NCBI GenBank assembly: GCA_027008705.1
Contig: JALVEB010000224.1
Location: 1 to 56,542 of the forward strand
From: Sedimenticola sp.
Lineage (GTDB): Bacteria; Pseudomonadota; Gammaproteobacteria; Chromatiales; Chromatiaceae
Length of the DNA: 56,542 bases
Direction of reading: 5' to 3'
Positions 42,082 to 50,307 of the stretch are shown here, in pieces. The position numbers and the translations under genes were made by a program. How positions within the stretch are numbered: position 1 is the stretch's first letter; every line of letters starts with the position of its first letter. The notes below the pieces were generated by a model, which was given only the letters and a program-made list of their open reading frames with translations, did no database searches and was not told the DNA's origin.

Positions 42082-42397
42082 CGGGCGTCAGTCGAGCGTC
42101 ACGGCGGGAGCGGATGGGCTTGGCTGTCGGTTTCCGCTCCGGTACCGCGATCCGCCGGACCATTGCCGGTGTCGCGCATTCCGGGTGGACAGCCTCCGGC
42201 CTGGATGTCGATTGGGAAAACAAGGATTCGAGGGCATCTTTTATTTCTCCTCCAAAAAAACAGTGGGAAAACCGTCGGCATCGGCCGGTCGCCCCGGTTT
42301 TTGGGGGTTGGCTGGTCCCATGAGGGTGGTCTGCTGCATGGGAGTGTCTTGTGTTAACGACCTGTATAGGCGAAGTTTATTTTCTTTCCCGCTATAC

Positions 42398-42497
42398 TAT
42401 ACCCGTGGCGCGGGAGTTTTCGACTGTCGCGGGCGCGGCCCGCGCCTTGGGAGCGGGGTGGTCGCGAAAAACCAACGCTCCATGCATGACGAGTATA
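42398..42497. mobile_element. Degenerate MITE-like element, about 100 bp
   Basis: It starts TATACCCGT and ends CATGACGAGTATA, so its termini are inverted and related to the 164-bp family, but the interior is different and shorter and contains its own palindrome (GGGCGCGGCCCGCGCC). It is probably a deleted relative. It lies between sucA and the small coiled-coil gene. Confidence 0.55.
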
Positions 42498-42537
42498 GAT
42501 GCGTCGGGCTGCAAGCGGAGACCGGGAATTGCCAACG

Positions 42538-42762
42538 ATGGCGGATAACAAGAAAGATGATCCAGATAAGCTGCGCAAGAGCGAGCTGGAGGCCGATGTC
42601 GCCTATTTCGAGGCGCGTCTGTCGATGCTCGACGACGAGGTGGAAACCAATTATCAACAGGCGCAGAAAAAGATCTACAAGCTGCTTGGCGATGCCTTGA
42701 GCCGATCGCTTTCCGAACTCGACAAGAAGAAGGCGCGAGACGATCGTGGCAACGAGGATTGA
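42538..42762 (+). CDS. Small coiled-coil protein (74 aa), unknown
   Basis: This 74-residue protein is very rich in Lys, Asp, Glu and Ala, with a heptad-like helix at about 12-65 (LRKSELEADVAYFEARLSML then DEVETNYQQAQKKIYKLLG). It has no signal and no membrane span. It may be a small structural or DNA/RNA-associated protein; I do not recognise the family. The ATG at 42538 is preferred to an upstream in-frame ATG at 42499, which lies next to the MITE-like end. No strong ribosome binding site is seen. It is convergent with ycgN. Confidence 0.65.
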   Translation: MADNKKDDPDKLRKSELEADVAYFEARLSMLDDEVETNYQQAQKKIYKLLGDALSRSLSELDKKKARDDRGNED

Positions 42763-42780
42763 GGTGTTCTCTGCTCGTTT

Positions 42781-42825
42781 CCCATGAATTTCCGGATACC
42801 GCGATCGCCTCTCGCACCCGGGGAT
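42781..42825. repeat. Half copy of the MITE-like element
   Basis: CCCATGAATTTCCGGATACCG and CGCCTCTCGCACCCGGGG follow the left-arm order of A2 (CCCATGAATTTTCGGCCACTG, CGCCCCTCGCACCCGTGG). No right arm is present. It lies between the convergent small gene and ycgN. Confidence 0.55.
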
Positions 42826-42855
42826 GACGAGCGTGCCCGCCGCGATGCCGCGCTG

Positions 42856-43299
42856 TCATATCCAGTCGACCAGATGGAACTCCAGCTCATCGGCATCCGT
42901 TTCCCGCACCACCCGCCCGCGAAGGCCCTTCGCGGAAAGAAAAACGGCTTCGCCGTCGGCCACCAGAGGGTGCCAGTCGGGCAGCGGCCGGCCCTCGGCG
43001 AGCCGGCGGTAGGCGCAGCTCGGCGGCAGCCAGTAGGGGTCGTCCAGTTCCGCGGGCGTCAGGGTGACGCAAGCGGGCACGCGCGTCGAGCGGTTTGGGT
43101 AGTCGCGGCAACGGCCGCTGTCGAGGTCGAGCAGGTCGCACACCACGTTGGTGAAATGGATCTCGTGGGTTTCTTCGTCCTCGAGACGGTGCAGGCAGCA
43201 TTGCGCGCAGCCGTCGCACAATGATTCCCATTGCTCACGGCTCATGCGGTCGAGCGGGATGCGCTCCCAGAAGCGGTCGGGATGGCTGGTTTTGTTCAT
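42856..43299 (-). CDS. ycgN: YcgN/UPF0260 cysteine-cluster protein
   Basis: This 147-residue cytosolic protein has the conserved cysteine pattern CDGCAQCCLHRLED, then CDLLDLDSGRCRDYPNR and a further Cys in VPACV, typical of the zinc/iron-chelating CxxCxxCC family. The N-terminus FWERIPLDRMSREQWESL is strongly conserved in YcgN homologues. Its function is not known experimentally. The ATG at 43299 is chosen because this conserved start begins soon after it. Confidence 0.9.
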   Translation of the reverse strand: MNKTSHPDRFWERIPLDRMSREQWESLCDGCAQCCLHRLEDEETHEIHFTNVVCDLLDLDSGRCRDYPNRSTRVPACVTLTPAELDDPYWLPPSCAYRRLAEGRPLPDWHPLVADGEAVFLSAKGLRGRVVRETDADELEFHLVDWI

Positions 43300-43594
43300 G
43301 TCGGAATGATAGCAGCCCGCTGGAACGAGTGGGGAATCGGCCGCCCCGCGAGGATGCGCATTCCACGCGGATGATCGCTGTGCACCGGTGTTTGTCAAGA
43401 CTTGACAACAGCGGCTATGCACACCAAGACCAGGGACCGTGGGCGCGCGGCTCACGGCCAGAGCAAGAATTCGCTTGATTTTGTAATATTCTTTATAATC
43501 AGCTACTTATCTTGCTGTATCAAAATTGGACAATCTAAAACGAGGCAAGCAATGATGCGGCCTGGCAGCGTATTTCCGCATTTTGCCCACAGAC

Positions 43595-43617
43595 TTATCC
43601 ACAGAAGTTGTGGATTG
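43595..43617. promoter_or_regulatory. Inverted pair of DnaA boxes upstream of the MGMT gene
   Basis: TTATCCACA at 43595-43603 is a perfect DnaA box. TGTGGATTG at 43609-43617 is the same box inverted with one mismatch. They lie 63 bases before the methyltransferase start, just right of an AT-rich tract (43473-43560). The spacer 43300-43679 shows no gene. Direct DnaA control of the downstream unit, or an accidental pair, are both possible. Confidence 0.45.
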
Positions 43618-43679
43618 TCGGCAAGTGTTTGAATCCCCGTCAGGAGGCCTGTTCGCTTGTCGCCCGGCTGGGGAAACCG

Positions 43680-44144
43680 ATGCCTGTATTGAGTCTGGAT
43701 GCGCCGCCGGCGCGCTTCTATTTCCACTGGCGCAGTGGCCGCCTGCGGGCGGTCGGCTGGCATCCTCCCGAGCGGGGGATTGCATCGCCCTGGCCAACGG
43801 AGCTGAGCGGGCCTATGAACGCGATTCGCGACTATTTCACGCGACCGACGCGACTGGAACGGGTGCCATTGGCGCTGGAAGGCAGCGCGTTTCAGTTGCG
43901 TGTCTGGGAGGCGTTGCGTGCTATCCCGCCGGGCGAAACCCGGACCTACGGCGAGCTGGCGGTCTTGCTTGGCAGCGGCGCGCGCGCGGTCGGCAACGCC
44001 TGCCGGCGCAATCCCTGTCCGATCGTGGTGCCGTGCCATCGCGTGCTTGCGCGCAATGGCATCGGCGGCTATGCCGGGGCGCGGGGCGGCGAGTTGTTGG
44101 CGATCAAGCGTTGGTTGCTGCGCCATGAGGGCGTCGGGATATGA
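43680..44144 (+). CDS. ogt: Methylated-DNA--protein-cysteine methyltransferase
   Basis: This 154-residue suicide repair protein removes methyl groups from O6-methylguanine in DNA. The acceptor cysteine is Cys119 in VVPCHRVL; the helix-turn-helix and Arg-finger region FQLRVWEALRAIPPGETRTYGELA is typical. It lacks an Ada-type N-terminal regulatory domain. The ATG at 43680 has GGGGAA upstream; an in-frame TTG at 43608 would add 24 non-conserved residues. Its stop overlaps the xerD start, so the two genes are coupled. Confidence 0.93.
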   Translation: MPVLSLDAPPARFYFHWRSGRLRAVGWHPPERGIASPWPTELSGPMNAIRDYFTRPTRLERVPLALEGSAFQLRVWEALRAIPPGETRTYGELAVLLGSGARAVGNACRRNPCPIVVPCHRVLARNGIGGYAGARGGELLAIKRWLLRHEGVGI

Positions 44145-45031
44145 ATGAGGACGCGCTGATCGAAGACTTCCTCGACAAGCTGTGGATGGAGCGCGGGCTG
44201 AGTCGTAACACGCTGGCGGCCTATGGCTCCGATCTGCGTTTGTTTCTGCGTTGGCTGGTCGCGCGCGGCGGCACCTTGCTCGCGGCGGACGCCGCCGATC
44301 TGCAAGCCTGGCTGGCGACGCGTCTCGACCAGGGAGGCAGCGCGCGCGCCGGGGCGCGGATGCTTTCGTCGCTGCGCCAATTCTACCAGTATGCGCATCG
44401 CGAGGGCTTGATCGCGCGCGACCCCAGCGCCGCGATCGAGATGCCGCGTCTCGGCCGTCCCCTGCCGAAGAGCCTGGGTGAGTCCGAGGTCGAGGCGCTG
44501 CTCGCCTCGCCGGATGTCTCGCGAGCCGAGGAATGTCGCGACAAGGCGATGCTCGAACTGCTGTATGCCACCGGTCTGCGGGTATCGGAACTGATCTCTC
44601 TGCGTCTCGGCGACCTCGATGCGCATCAGGGCGTGGTCCGGGTGACCGGCAAGGGGGGGCGAGAGCGCCTGGTGCCGGTGGGTGAGGAGGCGCTGCACTG
44701 GATCACCCGTTTTCTTTCCGGGAAGCGCGCGGAGTTGTTGCGCGGACGGGCCTGCGATGCGCTGTTTCCCACCCGGCGCGGTAGTGCGATGACGCGCCAG
44801 GCCTTCTGGTACCGGCTGAAGAAGTACGCCGCGCGCGCCGGCATCCGGCAGTCTTTCTCGCCGCATACCCTGCGCCATGCCTTCGCCACCCACCTGGTGG
44901 ATCACGGCGCCGATCTGCGCGTGGTGCAACTGTTGCTCGGCCACAGCGATCTGTCGACCACGCAGATCTATACCCATGTCGCCCGCCAGCGCCTGCGAGC
45001 GCTGCACCAAGCGCATCATCCGCGCGCCTGA
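44141..45031 (+). CDS. xerD: Site-specific tyrosine recombinase XerD
   Basis: This 296-residue recombinase resolves chromosome dimers at dif together with XerC. The catalytic motifs are ATGLRVSEL (Arg), HTLRHAFATHL (His-x-x-Arg) and QLLLGHSDLSTTQIYTHV (His and nucleophile Tyr). The HGADLRVVQLLLGHSDLS stretch is closest to XerD rather than XerC by eye. It starts inside the MGMT stop codon (ATGA). Confidence 0.92.
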   Translation: MNEDALIEDFLDKLWMERGLSRNTLAAYGSDLRLFLRWLVARGGTLLAADAADLQAWLATRLDQGGSARAGARMLSSLRQFYQYAHREGLIARDPSAAIEMPRLGRPLPKSLGESEVEALLASPDVSRAEECRDKAMLELLYATGLRVSELISLRLGDLDAHQGVVRVTGKGGRERLVPVGEEALHWITRFLSGKRAELLRGRACDALFPTRRGSAMTRQAFWYRLKKYAARAGIRQSFSPHTLRHAFATHLVDHGADLRVVQLLLGHSDLSTTQIYTHVARQRLRALHQAHHPRA

Positions 45032-45062
45032 AGCGGGCTTCGTCCGCGGCGACCGGGCGTCG

Positions 45063-45749
45063 CTACCCGCCGCCGCAGCGCTGGTTACCGGGCACCGCTT
45101 CGTCGATGCGTTTGGGTTTTGGCAGATCCATTCCGTTCATCAAGGCAATGTAGTCTTCGCGGCTCTTGGCGAGGCGCGGATTCGCGCGTTTCTCCTCTCC
45201 GATCGTCGAGACGGTCAGGCCATTGTAATCGTGGCCCGGCCAGACGCGGGTTTCATCCGGCAGCCTGAACAGCTTGCCGGTGATCGAGTCCCAGGCCTTG
45301 CCCGGATCGCCCGACTGAAAGTCGGTGCGACCGCTGCCGCGGATCAGCAGGGTGTCCCCGGTGAACACCGCGCCGTCGACCAGGTAGCTGATGTCGGTAT
45401 CGGTGTGTCCCGGGGTGTGCAGCACCCGGATTGTCTGTTCGCCGAGCTCCAGCTCGTCGCCATCGTCGAGCAGCCGGTCGGCGCAACGGCTGTGGCTGTT
45501 TCGATGCAGCGCGATTCCTGGTTTGCCTCCGAAGCGTTCGCGCAGATCGCCCGCGCCGGTGATGTGATCGGCGTGGATATGGGTTTCCAGCAGCCACTTC
45601 GGTTTCAGCCCGAGCTCGCGGATCAGGCGCTCGTCGCGCTCGACCTGTTCCTTGACCGAGTCGATCAGCGCCGCCTCGCGGCTCCTCGGATCCCACAGCA
45701 GGTAGCTGTAGGTGCTGCTGGCCGGGTCGAACAGTTGACGGATCTCCAT
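45063..45749 (-). CDS. Persulfide dioxygenase, ETHE1-like metallo-beta-lactamase fold
   Basis: This 228-residue protein has the ETHE1 signature set: FDPASSTYSYLLWD, LLETHIHADHITGAGDLR (metal-binding THxHADH), HTPGHTDTDISY, FTGDTLLIRGSGRTDFQ and VWPGHDYNG. The family uses a mononuclear iron to oxidise glutathione persulfide to sulfite, detoxifying sulfide. It lies 11 bases after a rhodanese gene in one transcript, a common sulfide-handling pair. The ATG at 45749 has AGGAGAG before it; an extension to 45764 is possible but has no better site. Confidence 0.92.
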   Translation of the reverse strand: MEIRQLFDPASSTYSYLLWDPRSREAALIDSVKEQVERDERLIRELGLKPKWLLETHIHADHITGAGDLRERFGGKPGIALHRNSHSRCADRLLDDGDELELGEQTIRVLHTPGHTDTDISYLVDGAVFTGDTLLIRGSGRTDFQSGDPGKAWDSITGKLFRLPDETRVWPGHDYNGLTVSTIGEEKRANPRLAKSREDYIALMNGMDLPKPKRIDEAVPGNQRCGGG

Positions 45750-45760
45750 CCGGACTCTCC

Positions 45761-46060
45761 TCATTGGCTCGCCTGGCAGGCCGCCAGTCGGTGCGCCGCG
45801 CCGGCATCGATCACCTGTTGGTAGCCGGCTCGTTCCAGGATGCGCCGCGCCATTGCGCTGCGTCGGCCAGAGGCGCAGTAAAGAACCAGCGGCTGATCTT
45901 TTGCAAACAGGCTTTCCGCCTGACCAAGCAGGTGCAGCGGCAGGTTGATCGCGTTGCGCAAGGCGCCCCGCAGGAATTCCTCGTGGGAGCGTACGTCCAC
46001 CAGGCGCGCGCCACGCGCCAGCAATGCCCGGGTTTTTTCACAGAGGTTTTTGTCTGTCAT
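45761..46060 (-). CDS. Single-domain rhodanese (sulfurtransferase)
   Basis: This 99-residue rhodanese has VDVRSHEEFLRGALRNAINLP and the active-site loop CASGRRSAM. It should accept a sulfane sulfur on the loop cysteine and pass it to an acceptor. Next to an ETHE1-like dioxygenase it probably exchanges persulfide with thiosulfate or glutathione. There is no signal peptide, so it is cytosolic. It is first in the two-gene unit, with a GGAGACA ribosome binding site and a clear promoter upstream. Confidence 0.9.
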   Translation of the reverse strand: MTDKNLCEKTRALLARGARLVDVRSHEEFLRGALRNAINLPLHLLGQAESLFAKDQPLVLYCASGRRSAMARRILERAGYQQVIDAGAAHRLAACQASQ

Positions 46061-46092
46061 GGGGTGTCTCCTGTTATTTTCATAAGCTATAT

Positions 46093-46106
46093 TGATATGG
46101 GTATCA
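46093..46106 (-). promoter_or_regulatory. Candidate operator of the rhodanese-ETHE1 unit
   Basis: TGATATGGGTATCA is a perfect 5-bp inverted repeat with a 4-base centre, extended imperfectly to ATTGATA/TATCATT. It lies just downstream of the -10 box, over the predicted start site, where a repressor would block transcription. Sulfide-sensing ArsR-type repressors (BigR/SqrR) control such gene pairs in other bacteria; the identity here is inference. Confidence 0.5.
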
Positions 46107-46134
46107 TTCTATAAAAACCAAGTAAAATAGTCAA
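46106..46134 (-). promoter_or_regulatory. Sigma-70 promoter of the rhodanese-ETHE1 unit
   Basis: On the minus strand, TTGACT (46134-46129) and TAGAAT (46111-46106) are separated by exactly 17 bases. This is a near-consensus promoter about 40 bases upstream of the rhodanese start. Confidence 0.72.
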
Positions 46135-46200
46135 GAATTGAGGTATCGAGGGCGGCGGGCCTTCGCAAGGGACGACAGTGGCTGCTTCGGGTAGGCGGCC

Positions 46201-47271
46201 TTACAGCCCTGGCAGCGGGAGCTGGCCATGACCGGCCAGCGGCGGGCGGAAGAGATCGCTTCGCAGCGTCGCAGGGGGCTGGTAAGCGAGCCGCTTGCGG
46301 GCCAGTTCGAAGCGGCGTGCAAGCAGTTGTGCGTAGGCGCCGCTGCCTTGCATGCGTTGGCCGAAGCGGCTGTCGTAGAGCCTGCCCTGGTGGCAGTCGC
46401 GAAGGCGATTCAATACCGAGTCGGAACGATCGGGGTAGTGCGCGCGCAGCCATTCCTCGAATAGCCCGGCCACTTCATGGGGCAGACGCAACAAGACCAT
46501 TGAGGCCGAGCGGGCGCCGGCTTCGCGCGCGGCGGCGAGCAGGTCTTCCAGCTCATGGTCGGTCAGTGCGGGAATCAGTGGCGCGACCATCACCGTGACC
46601 GGCACGCCGGCCTCGCTCAGACGGCGGATGGTCTTCAAGCGCCGCGCCGGCGCGGCGGCGCGTGGCTCCATGCGTCGCGTCAGGGTTTTGTCGAGACTGG
46701 TCAGCGAAACCGCGCAGGCCGCCAGCCCCTGGGCCGCCATCCCGGCGAGCCGCTCGAGGTCGCGTTCGATCAACGCGGACTTGGTGACGATATGCACTGG
46801 ATGACGGGTCTCGTGGAGTAGATCGAGCAGGCGGCGCGTCAGGCCCAGTTGCTTCTCGATCGGTTGGTAGGCGTCGGTGTTGATGCCGAGCGCCAGAGGC
46901 GCCGGGGTGTAGCCGGGCCGCGCGAGTTCGTCACGCAACCGTTCCGGCGCTTCGGGCTTGTGGAACAGCCGGGTTTCGAAATCCAGCCCGGGGGAGAGAT
47001 CGAGCCAGGCATGGCTGGGCCGCGCGAAGCAGTAGATGCAACCATGCTCGCAGCCCCGATACGGGTTGATCGAGCGGTCGAACGGCACGTCCGGCGACTG
47101 GTTGTAGCCGATCGCGCGGCGGCAGGCCATGGGCTCGAGGCGACGGCCGGGCGCCGCCGGTGGTTCGTGATCCCCGGGCCAGCCATCGTCTATCGTTTCG
47201 CGGTGGGTGGCGTGGTAACGGTTTGCCGGGTTGTCACGCGCGCCGCGCGGTGTAGCGGGTGATTCGTCCAT
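46201..47271 (-). CDS. PA0069-type radical SAM protein (SplB-like)
   Basis: This 356-residue protein has the radical SAM cluster motif CEHGCIYCF, preceded by SPDVPFDRSINPYRG. ARPSHAWLDLSPGLDF, NTDAYQPIEK and HIVTKSALIERDLERL follow. These fit the PA0069/SplB-related family, in which spore photoproduct lyase repairs UV lesions; for the PA0069 branch the substrate is not established. It is a single gene. No partner is visible nearby beyond the general redox and stress genes. Confidence 0.88.
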   Translation of the reverse strand: MDESPATPRGARDNPANRYHATHRETIDDGWPGDHEPPAAPGRRLEPMACRRAIGYNQSPDVPFDRSINPYRGCEHGCIYCFARPSHAWLDLSPGLDFETRLFHKPEAPERLRDELARPGYTPAPLALGINTDAYQPIEKQLGLTRRLLDLLHETRHPVHIVTKSALIERDLERLAGMAAQGLAACAVSLTSLDKTLTRRMEPRAAAPARRLKTIRRLSEAGVPVTVMVAPLIPALTDHELEDLLAAAREAGARSASMVLLRLPHEVAGLFEEWLRAHYPDRSDSVLNRLRDCHQGRLYDSRFGQRMQGSGAYAQLLARRFELARKRLAYQPPATLRSDLFRPPLAGHGQLPLPGL

Positions 47272-47384
47272 TCCGTCAGTCTAGGGGCTGGTAAGGCATG
47301 GATCAACAGGGGAACGTTCGACGGGGCTCGCGGACTTGGTCGTGATTCGCCACGGAGCGCGTTCCCGAAAACGCAAACCTTTTC

Positions 47385-48782
47385 TCAAGCGGCATCGGCA
47401 TTGCGCGCACTGCGCCGCACGCGGTATTCGACCACGGCGATATCGTCGGAGGAGGGCGCGGATCCGATGAACGCGAGCAGTTGTTCGCGCAGCCGGCCGA
47501 GGCGTCCTTCTTCCTCGTCCAGCGGGGTTTCGAGCAGACGCTCGAGCGGCGCTTGTCCCCACATTCCGCCATCGGGCGCTTTGGCCTCGGTGAGGCCGTC
47601 GGAGTAGGCATAGAGGCAGTCGCCAGGTTCCAGCGCTACCATGACGCCGGGGCGGACGTCGGGGGAGTGGCCGTCGGCGATGACGCCCAGTGGCAGCTGT
47701 TCGGAATCGATGCGATGCTTCAGTCGGCCGTCGCGGCGGGTGATCAGTACCGCTGGCAGGCCGGCGTTGTAGATGCAGGCGTGGCGACGGTCGGCGGATA
47801 CCTGGATCAGCACCGCGCAGCAGAAGTAGCCGGTCGGCAGCAGTTCGTGCAGCTTGCGGTTCAGCTCGGCGGCGATGCGCGCCAGCGGCAGCCCCTTGCG
47901 CGCCATCGCGAGGAATACCGAGGAGGCCGGTACCGCGCCCATCGCGGCGGGCAGGCCATGGCCGGTGAAATCGCCGAGCAGAATGTAGTCATCGCCGCTG
48001 GGTCCGTTGGTCATCTGGATCAGGTCGCCCGAGAAAGCGCCCATCGGGCGGATCCAGGTGGCGCAGTGTTCGAGCGTGGCGTTCCCCTGGGTGAGCTGGC
48101 GGAACACATGCTGGGCGACCTCTTCCTCGCGGTCGAGCAGGGCCTGCTTCTCGCGCAGACGGGCGTTCGATTGGCGCATGCGCTCCAGCAGGCGGCGTTC
48201 CCGCCGCCGTGCGAGCAGCGCGCGGATCTGGTCGCGCTGGAAACGCCACGCCAGTGGCAGCAGGAAGGCGGCGAGAACGAGGATCACGAGCGCCGATCCG
48301 AATCGCTCCGGTTGCGCCAGGGCGATGCCGAGACCATAGGAGATGGTGACGCCGGCCACGAAGCCGGCATAGAGCCTCGCCACCGGGATGTATCCGGGCA
48401 GCGCCGCGATCAGGGTCACGCTGAGCGCGATCGGCGGCAGGGCCTGCATGGCGTCGGGCAGGCGGGTGACGGGGTACAGACCGATGGCGCCCCAGAGCAG
48501 GCCGGAGACGAAGACCTCGGCGAGGAACAGACGGTACCAGGCACAAGGCGAGAGCCGCCCGGGCCGGCGTTGCCAGGCTTTGGCGGTGAACAGACGCAAT
48601 GCATTCCACCCGATCAGGCCGAGCAGCCAGGGCAACAGTACCGGATGGCCGCCGTACAGGCGCAGGAAGCCGAACAGCGCCAGCGCGGTGAACAGGGAAT
48701 AGTCGTGGAGCCTGCGGGCCTGGCCGATAAACAGGGCCAGGCGCTGCTTCCACGTGGCCAATGTAGCTCGATCGGGTCTCAT
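47385..48782 (-). CDS. Membrane SpoIIE-type serine phosphatase
   Basis: This 465-residue protein has five or six N-terminal membrane spans (about 30-190), a short coiled coil (about 200-235) and a PP2C/SpoIIE phosphatase domain with MGAFSGDLIQM, DFTGHGLPAAMGA, LYAYSDGLTEAKAP and SSDDIAVV. It probably dephosphorylates a protein, such as an anti-sigma antagonist, in response to a membrane signal. The sensor part is of unknown type. It is followed on the minus strand by the spacer before the radical SAM gene and preceded by a diguanylate cyclase gene 36 bases away, perhaps in one unit. Confidence 0.88.
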   Translation of the reverse strand: MRPDRATLATWKQRLALFIGQARRLHDYSLFTALALFGFLRLYGGHPVLLPWLLGLIGWNALRLFTAKAWQRRPGRLSPCAWYRLFLAEVFVSGLLWGAIGLYPVTRLPDAMQALPPIALSVTLIAALPGYIPVARLYAGFVAGVTISYGLGIALAQPERFGSALVILVLAAFLLPLAWRFQRDQIRALLARRRERRLLERMRQSNARLREKQALLDREEEVAQHVFRQLTQGNATLEHCATWIRPMGAFSGDLIQMTNGPSGDDYILLGDFTGHGLPAAMGAVPASSVFLAMARKGLPLARIAAELNRKLHELLPTGYFCCAVLIQVSADRRHACIYNAGLPAVLITRRDGRLKHRIDSEQLPLGVIADGHSPDVRPGVMVALEPGDCLYAYSDGLTEAKAPDGGMWGQAPLERLLETPLDEEEGRLGRLREQLLAFIGSAPSSDDIAVVEYRVRRSARNADAA

Positions 48783-48818
48783 GCCGAGCTTGGCGTCCGG
48801 CGGTCACCGGACTTGAAT

Positions 48819-50297
48819 TCAATGAACGATGCAGCGGTTCTTGCCTTCCGCCTTGGCCTGGTAAAGTGCCGCGTCGGCGCGCTCGAAGACCTGGTCGGGG
48901 GTGTCGCCGGAACGGAATTCGCTGATTCCGCACGAGACCGTGACCCGGACGCTCCGGCCGCCGGAGTGGAAGCCGCTGGTCTCGATGGCATGGCGCATCT
49001 CCTCGGCTACCTTGCGCGCGTCGGTCAATGGCGAGCCGACCAGCAGGGTGGCGATCTCCTCGCCGCCGTAGCGTCCGATGAAGTCGGTCTCGCGGATGCG
49101 GGATTCGAGAATGCGGGCGATGATGCGCAGGGTTTTGTCGCCGGCCTGGTGGCCGAAGCGGTCGTTGATTTTCTTGAAATCGTCGATGTCCCACAGCATC
49201 AGCACCAGGAAATGGTTGTGCCGCCTCCAGCGCTTGTATTCTTCTTCGAGCCGCTCCTCGTAGGCCATGCGGTTGGGGATGCCGGTGACCGCGTCCTGAC
49301 GGGCGCGGTGGTGGGCCTCGCGTAGCTGTTCGCGCACCTGTGCGAGTTCCCGTTCCAGGTGTTGCGTGCGCTGGCGCAGGTCGTTTTCCAGTCGTTCGGT
49401 CTTGGCATGGCGCTTGTGTTCGCCCGCAAGGTGATCGCGCACATGCCGCCGGATGGTCGCCAGCGAGCGGTCGAGTTGCTCGCGTAGTTGCGCCAGGTCG
49501 TTTCCGCTGGCGGCGTGGGCATGCATCTGGCGCATCTCGTCATCCACCGCGCGGCCGAGCCGCTGGCCGCTTTTCAGCGAGGCCTGGCGGGCATCGCGCG
49601 CGCCGCTGACATAGCGGTCCAGCTCTTTCAGTTGCGAGGTGACCTGGGTCAACAGGTCTTCGGTGGCCTTGACCTGTTGGTCGGCCTCGCCGGCGATCCC
49701 GCCGAGCAGTTCCGCCAATTGCTCGAGCGCGCTTTCCCAGGCGTCGTCTCGCTCCGACGACAGCAGGCGTTCGCGCAGTGCATGCAGGTCTTGTTCGATG
49801 CGGCGCGGCCATTCCAGGTTTTTCAACAGCTCGGCCAGGCGTTCGGCGGGTCGCTGTCGGGCGCGCGGGGCAAGCGTATCGAGCAGACGGTCGATGTCGC
49901 CGGCCGACAGTTGTTCGGGCTGCTCGCGCAGGCGCTGGATGAGCGGCGCCAGCGCTGGGATGCCGGCGCCGCGTTGTTCGATCGCCGCGACCAGCCGCGC
50001 ATGAGCCGATTCAGTGACGGGCGCGGCGGCCGGCGGCGCGCTCTCTTCCTGGCGCAGCAGGGCATCGTCGAGGGCGCCGACCTGTTCGATCAGCTCGCGA
50101 AATCGCTGCTTGCGCGCGAATCGTCGGATCTGACCGAGGTGCTGGTCCAGCAGCGGCTCGAAGCCGCTGGCGGCGATGCACAGATGCACGATGGCGCGGG
50201 CGAGCTGGGAAAGCTGCTCGGCATGCACCCGTTGGGCTTCTTCCTGCCGCGTGGCCAGGTCCAGATACTCCTGACGCCAGTTTTCTTGGTTTGCCAT
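48819..50297 (-). CDS. GGDEF-domain diguanylate cyclase
   Basis: This 492-residue soluble protein has a long helical N-terminal region (about 1-310, with coiled-coil repeats rich in Leu, Arg, Gln and Glu) and a C-terminal GGDEF domain. The active site is RYGGEEIATLL, so it should make c-di-GMP from GTP. The N-terminus NQENWRQEYLDL resembles the conserved start of a pseudomonad-type cyclase family, so the ATG at 50297 is preferred to one at 50318, which would overlap the neighbouring gene. Which signal reaches the helical part is unknown. Confidence 0.88.
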   Translation of the reverse strand: MANQENWRQEYLDLATRQEEAQRVHAEQLSQLARAIVHLCIAASGFEPLLDQHLGQIRRFARKQRFRELIEQVGALDDALLRQEESAPPAAAPVTESAHARLVAAIEQRGAGIPALAPLIQRLREQPEQLSAGDIDRLLDTLAPRARQRPAERLAELLKNLEWPRRIEQDLHALRERLLSSERDDAWESALEQLAELLGGIAGEADQQVKATEDLLTQVTSQLKELDRYVSGARDARQASLKSGQRLGRAVDDEMRQMHAHAASGNDLAQLREQLDRSLATIRRHVRDHLAGEHKRHAKTERLENDLRQRTQHLERELAQVREQLREAHHRARQDAVTGIPNRMAYEERLEEEYKRWRRHNHFLVLMLWDIDDFKKINDRFGHQAGDKTLRIIARILESRIRETDFIGRYGGEEIATLLVGSPLTDARKVAEEMRHAIETSGFHSGGRSVRVTVSCGISEFRSGDTPDQVFERADAALYQAKAEGKNRCIVH

Positions 50298-50307
50298 CGC
50301 GGCGGGC

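Noticed and set aside
43473-43617. Chromosomal origin (oriC)
   Set aside because: Only two DnaA boxes are present and none of the usual origin neighbours (dnaA, dnaN, mnmG, parAB) is in the window.
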